A stretch of 64,000 nucleotides of DNA from Chromohalobacter beijerinckii (GCF_023061185.1 NZ_JAKGAK010000001.1:372001-436000), one strand, 5' to 3'; numbered from the stretch's first letter, positions 1 to 11,409 are shown. Notes: generated from the letters alone by a model not told the origin. Made by a program: numbers and translations.

Positions 1-447
1 CTGCACTGCCCAGCCGTCTTGCACCTCGGATGTCGTTGGCGACTCACCAGTGTCCCCTTGCGCTTCCGACGATGCCGACTGCTCAGCGATGGCGGCAATA
101 GGATCGTCGTTCACGGAATCCGCTTCATCGGATGCCGCGCCGTCATCGGAACCCGCTGGCTGCGAAGACGCTGGCTGCGAAGCAGCATCGGCGTCGGATT
201 GACCAAGCTGGGCCTCGGTCGCTGGCTCGACGACCCTGTCATTGTCCGCGTCTTCTTCAAGATTGGCAGGCGGCTCGGGAGAGTCGACATCACGCTGATC
301 AACGGAAATCGGCTGCTCGATGGTAAGTACCGGCTCGGGGCGCTCGCTCCGCGGAGTCGGCTCATCGAGCAACATAGGTAGGAAAATCACTGCCAACGCG
401 ACGAGGATGATCGCGCCACTGACCCGCTCACGAATTCCATATTTCAT
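1..447 (-). CDS. dedD: DedD/SPOR-type cell-division protein, N-terminal part (cut by window edge)
   Basis: The frame runs from the folC overlap to base 1, 149 codons without a stop, so the gene continues outside the window. Residues 1-9 (MKYGIRERV) are a short basic cytoplasmic stretch, about residues 10-27 form one membrane helix, and the rest is a low-complexity Pro/Glu/Asp/Ala/Ser linker. This is the layout of DedD, an inner-membrane septal protein whose C-terminal SPOR domain binds denuded peptidoglycan; that domain would lie beyond the edge and is inferred. The start is fixed by an ATGA overlap with the folC stop and by AAGGAG six bases upstream. The place after folC is the usual gammaproteobacterial one (folC-dedD-cvpA-purF). 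Confidence 0.8.
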   Translation of the reverse strand, partial: MKYGIRERVSGAIILVALAVIFLPMLLDEPTPRSERPEPVLTIEQPISVDQRDVDSPEPPANLEEDADNDRVVEPATEAQLGQSDADAASQPASSQPAGSDDGAASDEADSVNDDPIAAIAEQSASSEAQGDTGESPTTSEVQDGWAVQ

Positions 448-1745
448 GACACACTCCTTGGGCTCGCCACGACCCCGAGTGATTCAAGGGTGGTCGAAGC
501 CTCAGCGACGGTCCAGAACGAGCCGCAGACCAGCACCTCGTCGCCATTGTCCATGTTGGTGTGCAACCAGCGTACGCCAGCGTCCGGCGACGCGGCGCAA
601 TGCAACACCTGAGCGTCGCACGTCGCCAAAAAGGCGGCCAACTGCTCAGCATCGCGCGCGCGATCACCGCTCAACGATACCGGGACCCAGGCATCGATCT
701 GAGGCGCCAGCGCCTCGATCACACCCTTGGCATCCTTGTCCGCCAGCATGCCCAGCAGACAAAGACGTCGCCCGCGCGCCGGACGCTGTGCCAAGGAGCT
801 AGCAACATAGGCGGCGGCATGCGGGTTATGACCGACATCTAGACACCAGGGGCCCTGCCATTGCAGCCGCCCGGGCAGTACGGCTCGACCAAATGCCCGC
901 TGGCACGCCGATCCCTCCAGGGAAATCCCCGCCAACGTCAGTGCCTGCAATGCCGTCGCGGCATTGTCCAATGGCAGGTAGGGATCGGGGAGCGCATTCA
1001 GAGTCAGGGCCTCGCCAGTGATGGTTTCGCCCTGCCACTGCCAGCCATCGGCTGTGGCTTGCCAGTCGAAACGCTCGCCAAGCGCGAATACCGGCGCCGC
1101 CAGGCTCTCGGCATGCTGGCGCACACTCGCCGGCAAGGCGGTACTACCCAGCACCGCCGGGCGACCTGGACGCATGACGCCGGCCTTTTCCTGACCGATG
1201 GTCTCGAGATGCGTGCCCAGAAAGGCGGCATGATCTTGAGCTACGGTGGTGACCACCGCCACGTCCGAGTCGATGACGTTGACCGCGTCCAACCGACCCC
1301 CCAGCCCCACTTCAAGCAACGCAACATCGGGTTGTTGGCGCATAATCAACCACAAGGCAGCCAATGTGCCGACTTCAAAGTAAGTAAGGCTAATCTCTTC
1401 ATCTGCAAGGCGGGCCGCTTCGACAGCCTCGAAGGCCTCGACCAAAGCGGCATCATCGACCTCTTGGCCATCGAAGCACAGGCGTTCGTTGTAACGCTGT
1501 AGGTGCGGTGACGTATAAGCAGCACTACTCCAGCCATGCTCGCGCGCCAGCGCATCGAGCATGGCCACGGTCGAGCCCTTGCCGTTGGTGCCGGCCACGG
1601 TGACGACACGCCCCGCCAGCGCCCTGGTGTTGAGCCCTAGGCGTGCGGCGACCGCAGTGACCCGTTCGAGCCCCAGATCGATGGCAACGGGATGCTGGCG
1701 CTCGAGATGCGCCAGCCAAGCCTCCAGAGTGGTCTTGTCAGCCAT
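444..1745 (-). CDS. folC: Bifunctional dihydrofolate synthase/folylpolyglutamate synthase
   Basis: This 433-aa cytosolic Mur-ligase-family enzyme adds glutamate to dihydropteroate and then to tetrahydrofolates, using ATP. The P-loop AGTNGKGST is at residues 51-59 and is followed by a Ser/Pro-rich omega-loop region; the length matches the family (about 420-430). The ATG at 1745 directly abuts the accD stop (no gap), and the 3' end overlaps dedD by ATGA, so it is probably translated in a coupled way inside the accD-folC-dedD run. No missing motif is seen. Confidence 0.96.
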   Translation of the reverse strand: MADKTTLEAWLAHLERQHPVAIDLGLERVTAVAARLGLNTRALAGRVVTVAGTNGKGSTVAMLDALAREHGWSSAAYTSPHLQRYNERLCFDGQEVDDAALVEAFEAVEAARLADEEISLTYFEVGTLAALWLIMRQQPDVALLEVGLGGRLDAVNVIDSDVAVVTTVAQDHAAFLGTHLETIGQEKAGVMRPGRPAVLGSTALPASVRQHAESLAAPVFALGERFDWQATADGWQWQGETITGEALTLNALPDPYLPLDNAATALQALTLAGISLEGSACQRAFGRAVLPGRLQWQGPWCLDVGHNPHAAAYVASSLAQRPARGRRLCLLGMLADKDAKGVIEALAPQIDAWVPVSLSGDRARDAEQLAAFLATCDAQVLHCAASPDAGVRWLHTNMDNGDEVLVCGSFWTVAEASTTLESLGVVASPRSVS

Positions 1746-2678
1746 TCAGTGATCGGCCTGGGAAAACTCGTCCAGTGTGCTCTGGGTCGGCGCTTCGTCA
1801 GCCTCACTCTCCTGGCCGAGACGCGACTGATGCGTCAGCTTGCGCATGACACCGCCCACACGCTCACGCATATCATGACGGTGCACGATCATGTCCACGG
1901 TGCCATGCTCGAGCAAGAACTCGCTGCGCTGGAAGCCTTCCGGTAATTGCTCACGCACGGTCTGCTCGATGACGCGCGGCCCAGCGAACCCGATCAAGGC
2001 ATTGGGCTCGGCGATATTAAGATCGCCCAGCATCGCCAACGACGCGGACACCCCGCCGAAGACAGGGTCGGTCAATACCGATATATAGGGCACGCCCGCC
2101 TGCTTGAGCTTTTCCAAGGCTGCGGATGTCTTGGCCATCTGCATCAGCGAAAAAAGCGCTTCCTGCATGCGGGCACCGCCGGATGCGGCGAAGCAGACCA
2201 GCGGTACGCCTTCTTCCAGCGCCTGAGTCGCGGCACGCACGAATTTCTCGCCTACCACAGCCCCCATGGAACCGCCCATGAAGCTGAATTCGAACGCCAC
2301 CGCGACCACCGGTAAGCCATCGAGCTTGCCGCGCATGGCGATCAAGGCATCGTTTTCGTCCGTCGATTTCTGGGCCGCCGCCAAGCGATCCTTGTACTTC
2401 TTGGAGTCGCGAAACTTGAGTCGATCGCTAGGCTGTAGGTCGGCGGCGATCTCCTCGCGACCTTCCGTATCCAGGAACCAGTTGAGTCGTTTGCGTGCCG
2501 TCAGGCGCAGATGATGATCGCACTTGGGGCACACGCTCTGATGGCGCTCCAACTCGGGAAGATAGAGCACCGCCTCGCAGTTGGGGCACTTACGCCACAG
2601 GCCATCCGGCACGCTTTTCCGGCGATCGGTTCGCTGGATACGGCTCATCGACGGCACAATTTTGTCTAGCCAGCTCAT
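1746..2678 (-). CDS. accD: Acetyl-CoA carboxylase carboxyltransferase subunit beta
   Basis: This 310-aa subunit pairs with AccA to move the carboxyl group from carboxybiotin to acetyl-CoA, making malonyl-CoA for fatty-acid synthesis. An N-terminal C4 zinc ribbon is visible (Cys31, Cys34, Cys50, Cys53), followed by the crotonase-like carboxyltransferase fold with the conserved region [12 protein letters not shown]. The frame is open 15 codons further upstream, but homologues start at MSWLDK, so the ATG at 2678 is chosen. It lies between trpA and folC on the same strand, as in Pseudomonas and relatives. Confidence 0.96.
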   Translation of the reverse strand: MSWLDKIVPSMSRIQRTDRRKSVPDGLWRKCPNCEAVLYLPELERHQSVCPKCDHHLRLTARKRLNWFLDTEGREEIAADLQPSDRLKFRDSKKYKDRLAAAQKSTDENDALIAMRGKLDGLPVVAVAFEFSFMGGSMGAVVGEKFVRAATQALEEGVPLVCFAASGGARMQEALFSLMQMAKTSAALEKLKQAGVPYISVLTDPVFGGVSASLAMLGDLNIAEPNALIGFAGPRVIEQTVREQLPEGFQRSEFLLEHGTVDMIVHRHDMRERVGGVMRKLTHQSRLGQESEADEAPTQSTLDEFSQADH

Positions 2679-2768
2679 GGTTCTGAGACGCTTCCGTGTT
2701 GCTTGTCTGACGCATCGAGCCACGTCCGTGGCCCGATACAGCGAATAATAGGGGGTAGCATGACCACC

Positions 2769-3572
2769 TCAGCGATCCAGCGCATCACGCATGTCGCCAA
2801 GTACAGCCTTGAGCGCCGCCGGTATGGCCTCGGGACGTTCGGCGTTATCGGCGATACGCGACACCAGCGCACTGCCGACGATGACACCATCGGCTACTTG
2901 GCCGACCGCCGCAGCGGTCTCGCCATCGCGAATGCCGAAGCCGACACATAACGGCAAATCGGTCATCTCGCGTAGCGGCGCTAACTGCCGCGCCACGGCC
3001 TCGACATCCAGCGATGCGGCGCCAGTCACACCCTTGAGTGATACATAGTACAAATAACCCTCGCCGTGCGCACATATTGTAGCGGCCCGGGCAGGCGAGG
3101 TGGTAGGGGCCAGCAGAAAGATCGACTGTAGACCGTGCTCGGCGAACAGTGGCGCCACCGCCGTCGCTTCTTCAGGCGGCATGTCGACCATCAACACGCC
3201 GTCGACGCCCGCCTCTTGCGCACGCCGGACGAACGTTTCGTAGCCCATGCGCTCGACGGGATTGAGATATCCCATCAACACCACCGGTGTCGTCTGGTCA
3301 GACTCGCGAAACGACGCGACCATGTCGAGCACGTCGGTCAGACGCGTCCCGTGCTTGAGCGCGCGCTCGCAAGCTTTCTGGATCACTGGCCCATCGGCCA
3401 TGGGATCGGAAAATGGCACGCCCAGTTCCAACACATCGGCGCCTGCCTCGACGCAGGCATGCATGAAGCCGACGGTATACTGCGGCGCAGGATCACCGGC
3501 GGTGATATATGGAATCAAGGCACGGCGCGACTGGGCCTTGAGTGCCGCAAAACGTTGATCGATACGATTCAT
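2769..3572 (-). CDS. trpA: Tryptophan synthase alpha chain
   Basis: TrpA cleaves indole-3-glycerol phosphate to indole and glyceraldehyde-3-phosphate and channels the indole to TrpB. The TIM-barrel motifs [14 protein letters not shown] (catalytic Glu and Asp) and the C-terminal GFGIRDGE phosphate-binding loop are present. Three starts are close together: TTG at 3584 (overlapping the trpB stop), ATG at 3578 and ATG at 3572. I chose 3572 (MNRIDQRF) by analogy with homologues; 3578 is almost as likely. It follows trpB directly, so translation is probably coupled. Confidence 0.95.
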   Translation of the reverse strand: MNRIDQRFAALKAQSRRALIPYITAGDPAPQYTVGFMHACVEAGADVLELGVPFSDPMADGPVIQKACERALKHGTRLTDVLDMVASFRESDQTTPVVLMGYLNPVERMGYETFVRRAQEAGVDGVLMVDMPPEEATAVAPLFAEHGLQSIFLLAPTTSPARAATICAHGEGYLYYVSLKGVTGAASLDVEAVARQLAPLREMTDLPLCVGFGIRDGETAAAVGQVADGVIVGSALVSRIADNAERPEAIPAALKAVLGDMRDALDR

Positions 3573-3580
3573 AGTCATGC

Positions 3581-4795
3581 TCAAAATTCCAGACCGTCGA
3601 GCTTGGCCACCGTGTGAATGTCCTTATCACCGCGCCCGGAAAGATTGACGACGATGTGCTGGTCGGGGCGCATGGAGGCCGCCATCACCTTGGCATGAGC
3701 CAGTGCATGAGCCGATTCCAGGGCGGGCATGATGCCTTCGATGCGGGTCAACTCGCGAAACGCCTCGAGCACCGCATCGTCGTTGGCGGCCACATAGCCG
3801 ACACGACCGACATCCTTCCACAGTGCATGCTCGGGGCCAACGCCAGGATAGTCGAGACCGGCGGAGATCGAGTGCGTATCCGATACTTGGCCACTCGCGT
3901 CGGACATCAGATAAGTCCGATTGCCATGCAGCACCCCGCTGGGCGCATTGGCAGTCAACGGTGCGGCATGACGCCCAGTTTCGACACCGTCTCCCCCGGC
4001 CTCGACGCCTACCATGGCCACTTCTTCATCCTCGAGGAATGGATAGAAGAGGCCGATGGCGTTGGAGCCGCCCCCTACGCAAGCCACCAGGGCATCGGGC
4101 AGGCGACCTATCTGTGCCAGGCTCTGCTCGCGCGCCTCACGACCGATCACCGCAGTGAAATCGCGCACCATGGCGGGATAGGGATGCGGCCCAGCCACGG
4201 TACCGATGATATAGAAGGTATCGTCGACATTGGTTACCCAGTCGCGCAGCGCCTCGTTCATGGCGTCCTTGAGGGTTCGCGACCCGGACTCGACAGGATG
4301 CACCTCGGCCCCCAGCAACCGCATGCGGTAGACGTTGAGCTTTTGACGCTCGACGTCCTCGGCCCCCATGTAGATCTCGCACTTGAGACCTAGTCGCGCA
4401 GCCACGGTAGCGGTAGCCACGCCATGCTGGCCAGCACCAGTCTCGGCGATGACACGCGGCTTGCCGCTCTTCTTGGCAAGCAACGCCTGGCCGATGGTGT
4501 TGTTCACCTTGTGGGCACCGGTATGGTTGAGATCTTCACGCTTGAGCCAGATCTGCGCACCACCGATTTTCTCGGACCATCGTTCAGCGTGGTACAGCGG
4601 AGACGGGCGGCCCACGTACTGGGCCAGATCACGGTCGAATTCGGCCTGGAAATCGGCATCGTCACGAAGGCTCATGTAAGCCTTCTCCAGCTCTTCCAGG
4701 GCGAAGCTCAGAGTCTCCGAGACGAACCGGCCACCGTAAGGACCGAAATGGCCTTGGGCGTCCGGCAGTCGGGTCAGGTCGCTGAACTTGGTCAC
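3581..4795 (-). CDS. trpB: Tryptophan synthase beta chain
   Basis: This PLP enzyme condenses indole with serine to make tryptophan, as an alpha2beta2 complex with TrpA. It shows the PLP-lysine motif HTGAHKVNN, the GGGSNAIG phosphate-binding loop and a normal length (about 404 aa). The frame has two GTG codons; the one at 4795 (MTKFSDL) is preferred because AGAGG lies eight bases upstream, while for the GTG at 4804 the same purines touch the codon. It lies 11 bases after trpF in the order trpF-trpB-trpA. Confidence 0.95.
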   Translation of the reverse strand: MTKFSDLTRLPDAQGHFGPYGGRFVSETLSFALEELEKAYMSLRDDADFQAEFDRDLAQYVGRPSPLYHAERWSEKIGGAQIWLKREDLNHTGAHKVNNTIGQALLAKKSGKPRVIAETGAGQHGVATATVAARLGLKCEIYMGAEDVERQKLNVYRMRLLGAEVHPVESGSRTLKDAMNEALRDWVTNVDDTFYIIGTVAGPHPYPAMVRDFTAVIGREAREQSLAQIGRLPDALVACVGGGSNAIGLFYPFLEDEEVAMVGVEAGGDGVETGRHAAPLTANAPSGVLHGNRTYLMSDASGQVSDTHSISAGLDYPGVGPEHALWKDVGRVGYVAANDDAVLEAFRELTRIEGIMPALESAHALAHAKVMAASMRPDQHIVVNLSGRGDKDIHTVAKLDGLEF

Positions 4796-4806
4796 GAATG
4801 ACACCT

Positions 4807-5442
4807 CTATGGGGCTTGGGTATGGAACACTTGGGACAGAAATGCCCGGATGCTCGCGGGTTCCTTGATGCCCTTGTCCGCCTCGACGCCTCCCGAGACG
4901 TCAACGGCGTAGGGCCGCACCCGCTGGATGGCCTCGGCAATATTGGTTGCCGACAAGCCTCCTGCGAGAATAACAGGTTTTGCCAGGTTTGCGGGGATTC
5001 GCGACCAGTCGAAGGTCTCGCCCGTTCCTCCCGGTATCCCGGGGCGATAGGCATCTAGCAACAGGCCGCGCGCACCGGCATAACGCGCGGCCTCGGCATG
5101 CAAGTCGAGTCCGTCGCGCATACGCAAGGCTTTGATCCAGGGGAGATCCAACGCCGCACACGCCTCGGCGGTCTCGTCGCCATGCAACTGCACCAAATCA
5201 AGATACCGCGCGCAACGCCGAATCTCGGCCTCCGGCTGGTCGACGAACAGCCCCACCCGTGTGACGAAGGGCGGCACGCACGCCGATAGCCGCGCCAAGC
5301 GCGCTTCGTCGATGGCCCGCGCGCTGCCCGGCCACATCACGAAGCCCAGCGCATCGGCACCCGCCGCCACAGCCGCTTCGATGTCTTCCTCACGCGTCAG
5401 GCCGCAGATCTTGACGCGAGTTCGCTGCATCGGCGTCTTCAT
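4807..5442 (-). CDS. trpF: Phosphoribosylanthranilate isomerase
   Basis: TrpF performs the Amadori rearrangement of phosphoribosylanthranilate in tryptophan synthesis. It is a 211-aa TIM barrel with the N-terminal catalytic-cysteine motif VKICGLT, the Asp-containing LLLDAY stretch, and the late motifs LAGGLSATN and VDVSGGVE. The ATG overlaps the truA stop (ATGA) and has GGGAGGT seven bases upstream, a strong ribosome site. A truA-trpF overlap is common in gammaproteobacteria. Confidence 0.95.
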   Translation of the reverse strand: MKTPMQRTRVKICGLTREEDIEAAVAAGADALGFVMWPGSARAIDEARLARLSACVPPFVTRVGLFVDQPEAEIRRCARYLDLVQLHGDETAEACAALDLPWIKALRMRDGLDLHAEAARYAGARGLLLDAYRPGIPGGTGETFDWSRIPANLAKPVILAGGLSATNIAEAIQRVRPYAVDVSGGVEADKGIKEPASIRAFLSQVFHTQAP

Positions 5443-6365
5443 GACGACACCTCCCGACGCGGTGGATGGACGCGGCGCTGGCGACGCTCACGCGCCCACT
5501 CGCTATCCGGCAACGTACGCTCGCCGCTCCACTCCCCGACGAACGCCAGCATGTTCGGGCCAAGCGGCTCTTGTGGCAATTGGAAGCGCTCATCGTAGTA
5601 CACGTCGACGAAATGCAGCCCGCAACCCGGCGCCGTGACATTGCCCTGAGTTCGGTCACGCAGCGCCAACAACTCACCAGGATAGGTCGTCGGGTGATCG
5701 CCGCGTCCGACGGCCACCAATGCGCCGGCGATATTGCGGATCATGTGATGCAAGAACGCATTGGCCTGAATGTCGATGACGATCATCGGACCATAGCGCC
5801 GCACCTCGATGAAGTGTACATGACGATGGGAGCTTTTCGACTGGCAGCCAGCGGCGCGGAAACTCGAAAAATCTTGCTCGCCGATCAACGCCTGGGCGGC
5901 GGCATGCATGCGCTCGGCGTCCAGCGGCTCACGGCACCAGGTTGCATTGGCACGCTCCAACACCGGTCGCGATGGCTGATTGAGAATCACGTAACGGTAG
6001 CGCCGCGCCAAGGCCGAGAGCCGCGCATGAAAATCGTCGGCGACCGGTACCACCCAGCGCACCGCAATATCACGCGGCAATTTGGCATTGGCGCCGAACA
6101 GCCAGGCTTTTTGCGTACGGGGCACCGGCGCATCGAAGTGCACGATCTGACGGGTGGCATGTACGCCGGTATCGGTACGTCCGCTGCACAGCGCCTGCAC
6201 CGGCGTATTGGCAATCTTCGAAAGCGCCGCTTCCAGCGCGGCCTGCACCGAAGGCGCCTGTGTGAGGCGCTGCCAACCACAGTACGCACTGCCATCGTAC
6301 TCGACACCGAGTGCAATGCGCCCTTCCAGCGGCTGGTGGTCATCCTGGAATTCGAAGAAGGCCAT
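5439..6365 (-). CDS. truA: tRNA pseudouridine(38-40) synthase TruA
   Basis: TruA converts U38, U39 and U40 of the tRNA anticodon arm to pseudouridine. The catalytic Asp is residue 65 in SGRTDTGVHA; the second conserved block (HHMIRNIAGAL) is also present. At 308 aa it is longer than the E. coli protein (270), with extra residues at both ends (an acidic N-terminus and an Arg-rich C-terminus). It sits 55 bases after fimV and overlaps trpF. Confidence 0.95.
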   Translation of the reverse strand: MAFFEFQDDHQPLEGRIALGVEYDGSAYCGWQRLTQAPSVQAALEAALSKIANTPVQALCSGRTDTGVHATRQIVHFDAPVPRTQKAWLFGANAKLPRDIAVRWVVPVADDFHARLSALARRYRYVILNQPSRPVLERANATWCREPLDAERMHAAAQALIGEQDFSSFRAAGCQSKSSHRHVHFIEVRRYGPMIVIDIQANAFLHHMIRNIAGALVAVGRGDHPTTYPGELLALRDRTQGNVTAPGCGLHFVDVYYDERFQLPQEPLGPNMLAFVGEWSGERTLPDSEWARERRQRRVHPPRREVSS

Positions 6366-6420
6366 CGATATCCGTCACGTTGAGTCTTGGGTATGTCGTG
6401 CAAACGTCTGCGTATAGCAC

Positions 6421-8217
6421 TCAGACGCTGTCATATTCACGCATCAGCGCCTTGGCTTCACGCGCCACGCTATCGTCCTCGGCTCGCGCAGCGACTTGCA
6501 GCAACGCCTTGGCCTGCGTGGTGTCGCCTTCGGCGGCCAGCAACCCCCGCGCCTTCTCCAGCGCGTCGACTGGCGCCTCGGCGGCGCGCCCATTATCCAG
6601 ATGCGAGGGTTCGAACGCCACTTCCTCGACCTCCCAACGCGCAACGTCCTGTGATGCCTCACCCGACTCAGCGTACGGATCGGCCTCCGTCGAGGGCTCC
6701 ATCTCGGGCATCTGATAGTCAAGGCGTGTAGGCGCGCCAGGAACCTCGGGCGGCTCGAACTCAAGCGGCGCGGCCTCCTCGTCGGGGCGGGCGGCCGGCG
6801 TTACCGCCTCCGAGTGCACCTCATCATTTGGCGTCTCGGACTTGGCATTGTCGGCAGGCATCGAGGCGCCTTCGAATAGCGAGTCCACCTCTGGGGAAGA
6901 TGCCACCGACTCATGCGGCGCGCTGGCAGCTTGCGTGGTAACGACTTGACGATAATGCGTTACCAAGGCCTCGGCCTCACGATGCGTTTCATCACTGACC
7001 GACGACGCGAAGCGTTCGGCCTCCTGCTCCAACGCAGCGAACTCACCCAGCTCGCCCAGCACCGACAGTAATTTGAGTCGTAACTCGGCATTTTCATGTA
7101 CCGCCAGGCGCGCCTGCAGCCATTCGCGCGCCTGGGTATAACGCCCATAGGCGATATAAATATCGGCCTCGTCGATGGTGGCCGTCTCGGGTACATCATC
7201 GTCGCTGAGGATCGGGCGTGCTTTGGCGGTAGGCTGCGTCGCTCCCAACCGCGCCGCCACATCCTGATAGGTCGCTTCGCGGCCGGCACGCCAACGCTGC
7301 CACCCCCAGAGCGCCAGCAAGACGGCCAACACGACCAGCAACACTACCTGCAGTGGCCCCAACCAGGATGACGAGGAGCCCTCGCGCGAGGCAGCAGTAG
7401 TCGGCGTACTCGGGGATATCTCGTCGTGGGGTGACGCTGCCTGCTCGCCGGGCGATGCCGACGGGGTATCGGACGCTGCCTGTGTCAGCAAGGCCGCCAC
7501 GCCGGTCACATCGACCGGCGGTAGCGGCGAGAGTGCTTCGAGACGCTCGGCCAGCGCATCACGTTCTCGCTCGACGTAAGCCATGCGTACTTGCAGGGCT
7601 TGCAGTGCCGCCTCCAGCTCGGCCGCACGCTGAGAATCGGCCCCACCTGCGTGCTGCCTCGATGAAGTGGTACCCGACGCGGAACGCGAAGCGCCGCTCT
7701 CACGAGCCTCCCCAACGACGCCCTGAGGCGACTCAGGCTGGGGCTGAGAGGTCGCGGTCGTCGATGAAGTAGCTTGCCGCGCCGACGTTCCCTGCACCGC
7801 CTGCGACGCGCCAGGAGCACTCGCCAGCACGTAGCCAGGCGGATCGAGCAGTAATGTCACCGGCTGCTGGATGCGTCCTTGCGGCCATGACACCTCCAAC
7901 AATAATTCAAGATACGCGCGTCCCACCGGCGCCTGACTGCTGATCGTGACACGTGGCGGTGTGGCATCACTCGATAAACCAACGTTCAGCGGCATCTCGA
8001 GCGCCGTCGTGCCCAGTCCCGCCGCCTCGAAGGCAGCTTCATCCGCTAGACGCACCTTGAGTCGCTGGGGATCGATATCGCCGACACCGGACAGCGTCAG
8101 TTCGGCACGCAAGGGCTGATTGAGATAAGAGGTGACCTGCGGCGCTCCCACACTCACGCCTAGTGCCACGGGGCTCATCACGACTAGGCACAATGTCAGG
8201 GCAATCTTGCGCAGCAT
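6421..8217 (-). CDS. fimV: FimV/HubP-type polar scaffold protein, short form
   Basis: This 598-aa envelope protein has a signal peptide (residues 1-21), a FimV N-terminal periplasmic domain (about 22-130, with SYLNQPLRAEL and VGRAYLELLLEV), a Ser/Thr/Gln-rich linker, a predicted coiled coil (about 198-230), one membrane helix (about 285-306) and an acidic cytoplasmic part with TPR-like helices and a C-terminal ~45-residue FimV-like module. FimV/HubP proteins organise cell poles and type IV pili. It is shorter than typical members (often 700-1000 aa), and I see no LysM domain. The start MLRKIALTL is chosen because the 22 upstream codons would precede the signal peptide. The place upstream of truA matches other gammaproteobacteria. 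Confidence 0.88.
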   Translation of the reverse strand: MLRKIALTLCLVVMSPVALGVSVGAPQVTSYLNQPLRAELTLSGVGDIDPQRLKVRLADEAAFEAAGLGTTALEMPLNVGLSSDATPPRVTISSQAPVGRAYLELLLEVSWPQGRIQQPVTLLLDPPGYVLASAPGASQAVQGTSARQATSSTTATSQPQPESPQGVVGEARESGASRSASGTTSSRQHAGGADSQRAAELEAALQALQVRMAYVERERDALAERLEALSPLPPVDVTGVAALLTQAASDTPSASPGEQAASPHDEISPSTPTTAASREGSSSSWLGPLQVVLLVVLAVLLALWGWQRWRAGREATYQDVAARLGATQPTAKARPILSDDDVPETATIDEADIYIAYGRYTQAREWLQARLAVHENAELRLKLLSVLGELGEFAALEQEAERFASSVSDETHREAEALVTHYRQVVTTQAASAPHESVASSPEVDSLFEGASMPADNAKSETPNDEVHSEAVTPAARPDEEAAPLEFEPPEVPGAPTRLDYQMPEMEPSTEADPYAESGEASQDVARWEVEEVAFEPSHLDNGRAAEAPVDALEKARGLLAAEGDTTQAKALLQVAARAEDDSVAREAKALMREYDSV

Positions 8218-8304
8218 GGAATCCTCAAGAACGACATCAACGATGGTTGGAGTTTTATCATATCTTTTAACCAGCCACCTCATACCAAGCCCTACCCAAA
8301 CAAG

Positions 8305-8328
8305 ACGAGCCCGCCTAGGCGGGCTCGT
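8305..8328 (-). terminator. Palindromic terminator after the yqaE-like gene
   Basis: A perfect 24-bp palindrome (ACGAGCCCGCC, centre TAGG) lies between the 3' end of the small proteolipid gene and fimV, both on the minus strand. Downstream on that strand the sequence is T-rich but has no long U tract, so it is a moderate intrinsic terminator. Confidence 0.65.
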
Positions 8329-8377
8329 TGCTCAGATGACGTCAATCAAGAGCACCATCTCGGCGATGCCACATCTG

Positions 8378-8536
8378 TCAACGCGTAGCGATGATCCAAA
8401 CGGCATGAATGATGCCGGGAATATACCCCAACAACGTCAGCAGAATATTGAGCCAGAAATGCAGACCGAAGCCGACCTGCAGGAAAACCCCCAGGGGCGG
8501 CAGCAAAATAGCCAGAATTATGCGGATAATGTCCAT
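8378..8536 (-). CDS. yqaE: YqaE/Pmp3-family membrane proteolipid
   Basis: This 52-aa protein begins MDIIRIILAILLPPLGVFLQ and continues with a GFGLHFWLNILLTLLGYIPG segment. Two hydrophobic helices separated by a short loop, and the PPLGVFL and LLGYIPG motifs, define the UPF0057/Pmp3 family of salt- and cold-stress-induced membrane proteolipids. In yeast and plants these limit membrane hyperpolarisation and Na+ entry; the role in bacteria is not settled. It is monocistronic, with a palindromic terminator about 50 bases downstream. A stress role fits a halophile, but that is inference. Confidence 0.9.
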   Translation of the reverse strand: MDIIRIILAILLPPLGVFLQVGFGLHFWLNILLTLLGYIPGIIHAVWIIATR

Positions 8537-8654
8537 ACATCCTCTCCTTGTAAATGCGTCCTTTCAGAGTCTTTCAAAGTCGTGTGGGGCGCCCCCACTG
8601 GTGGTATTCACCGCCTAGCATGATACGCAAGGGGCAGACGCCTCGATAGCCTGG

Positions 8655-8924
8655 CTACTGCTTGCCACGAGGATCGCAATATTCGACTCCCGGCGCATGC
8701 GAATGCGCGTCGGGATCGATCTTCTGGCGCACCTCATCGGCGCCCGAGGCCAGCGTTTCGTGGTGACGCTCCCAATCTTCCCAATCATGCGGGGTACCAC
8801 TACGCGGGCGCTGGCTTGCCGCGCCCCGAGCGCGTGCCCAGGCCTGCTCTTCGAGGGTCGTGGGCTTGTCCTCTTCCTTATCGAGGCCGATGCCCTGCTT
8901 GGCCAAGTAATCGCGTGCGTTCAT
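8655..8924 (-). CDS. Small hydrophilic protein of unknown function
   Basis: This is an 89-aa soluble, charged protein beginning MNARDYLAKQGIG, with a His/Asp/Glu-rich middle (HDWEDWERHHETL) and a C-terminal segment rich in His, Asp and Pro. It has no signal peptide or membrane segment. GGGAGG lies five bases before the ATG, which supports real translation. I do not recognise a family. It is transcribed away from the flavoprotein gene at 9218, with about 290 bases of shared upstream DNA that are AT-rich around 9050-9130. Confidence 0.6.
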   Translation of the reverse strand: MNARDYLAKQGIGLDKEEDKPTTLEEQAWARARGAASQRPRSGTPHDWEDWERHHETLASGADEVRQKIDPDAHSHAPGVEYCDPRGKQ

Positions 8925-9217
8925 GTTGCCTCCCGAAGAGCCGAGCCCTGTGTATTACGTCTCGTGCCAATGATTTGCGCTATTTCTGCGCGGCGTCATC
9001 TTCTCACAAAGCCACTATAGCCTATTCATTCTAAATGAAGGCATGAGACCAACTTTCAAGCCGCCGCCCCTTCATCGTTTTTAGCTATCAGAAATTTAAT
9101 TTTAATCAAATTCATCACAACCTTGCTCCTCGGCATACTACCCGCGCTTTCAAGTAGCCAAGCGACACGCGACGGCTCGCTCATTTTCACAACCGACGAC
9201 TCAACGAGGACACAGGC

Positions 9218-10687
<1,470 letters not shown>

Positions 10688-10725
10688 TGTTTCAACGCCA
10701 CGCGCCGCGTGGTGCCACGCTAACG

Positions 10726-10749
10726 GCATGACGTCAATGGGCGTCATGC
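10726..10749. repeat. 8-bp inverted repeat between flavoprotein and CBS genes
   Basis: GCATGACG and CGTCATGC form perfect 8-bp arms separated by eight bases, in the 86-base gap before the CBS-domain gene. With no U tract it could be an operator or a weak terminator; the sequence alone does not decide. Confidence 0.45.
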
Positions 10750-10773
10750 ACGTCGATGCCCAGGAGACCTGCC

Positions 10774-11184
10774 ATGACGCGTTCATCCCCCGCCGTAGTC
10801 GGCGATATCATGATCGGCGATGGCTACCGAGTCACCGCCAACATCTCGATCTCGGCGCTCGCCGATGGCCTGGCGCGCCACCGATTGCCCGGTGCACCCG
10901 TCGTCGATGCACAAGACCGCTTGATCGGCTTCATCTCGGAACAGGATGTGTTGGGCCAGTTGCTCGATAGCGCCTATCACTGCGGCCAACCCTCATTGGT
11001 CGGCGAGTTGATGCGAGACGAGGTCCTGACGGTGACGCCCGACAAGAGCATCGTCGACTTGGCCGAATCCATGCGTGGCGAACGCCCCAAGGTATATCCC
11101 GTTGTCGATGACGGACACGTCATCGGCCTGGTAACCCGCCGCGAGGTTCTCGCCGCCCTATTGGTAATGCGCAACCGCTGCTGA
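10774..11184 (+). CDS. CBS-pair domain protein
   Basis: This 136-aa cytosolic protein consists of two CBS motifs (about residues 10-66 and 73-130), with the typical LPGAPVVDAQDRLIGFISEQD and VYPVVDDGHVIGLVTRREVL signatures. CBS pairs bind adenosine nucleotides and usually regulate a partner protein; no effector domain is attached here. The ATG at 10774 (MTRSS) is chosen because AGGAG lies eight bases upstream. It follows the disulfide reductase on the same strand, with a gap containing an inverted repeat. Confidence 0.88.
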   Translation: MTRSSPAVVGDIMIGDGYRVTANISISALADGLARHRLPGAPVVDAQDRLIGFISEQDVLGQLLDSAYHCGQPSLVGELMRDEVLTVTPDKSIVDLAESMRGERPKVYPVVDDGHVIGLVTRREVLAALLVMRNRC

Positions 11185-11201
11185 GGCCGACGCCAACCCA
11201 T

Positions 11202-11230
11202 AAAAAAACCGCCGTGCAAAGGCACGGCGG
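11202..11230 (+). terminator. Hairpin terminator after the CBS gene
   Basis: CCGCCGTGC and GCACGGCGG pair around an AAAG loop, preceded by seven A bases. It closes the CBS gene. The A run would give a U tract only on the opposite strand, so its direction is ambiguous. Confidence 0.65.
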
Positions 11231-11409
11231 TCAATCGAGAACAGTAAGCTCAAAACGCATTTCCTAGCGACTGCCTGGAATCACGTTTCTTGCATTAACT
11301 CAGACCGTATTGCCGGCAAAAGTTCCCTCGCCTCGCGCATTTTTTATCGAGCGCTGCCATGGTCAGGCTTGCCAAGTCCTGGCCCGCTTGATTAACATCC
11401 CTGCGTCGA

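Noticed and set aside
4791-4804. Shared GTGTCATTCGTG context at the trpB and AI-2E-permease starts as a regulatory motif
   Set aside because: It appears at two unrelated genes and contains the ribosome site plus start codon. A similar context precedes dedD, so it is more likely a frequent initiation sequence than a regulator site.
5466-6383. A 305-codon open frame opposite truA
   Set aside because: Antisense shadow of truA, with no family features.
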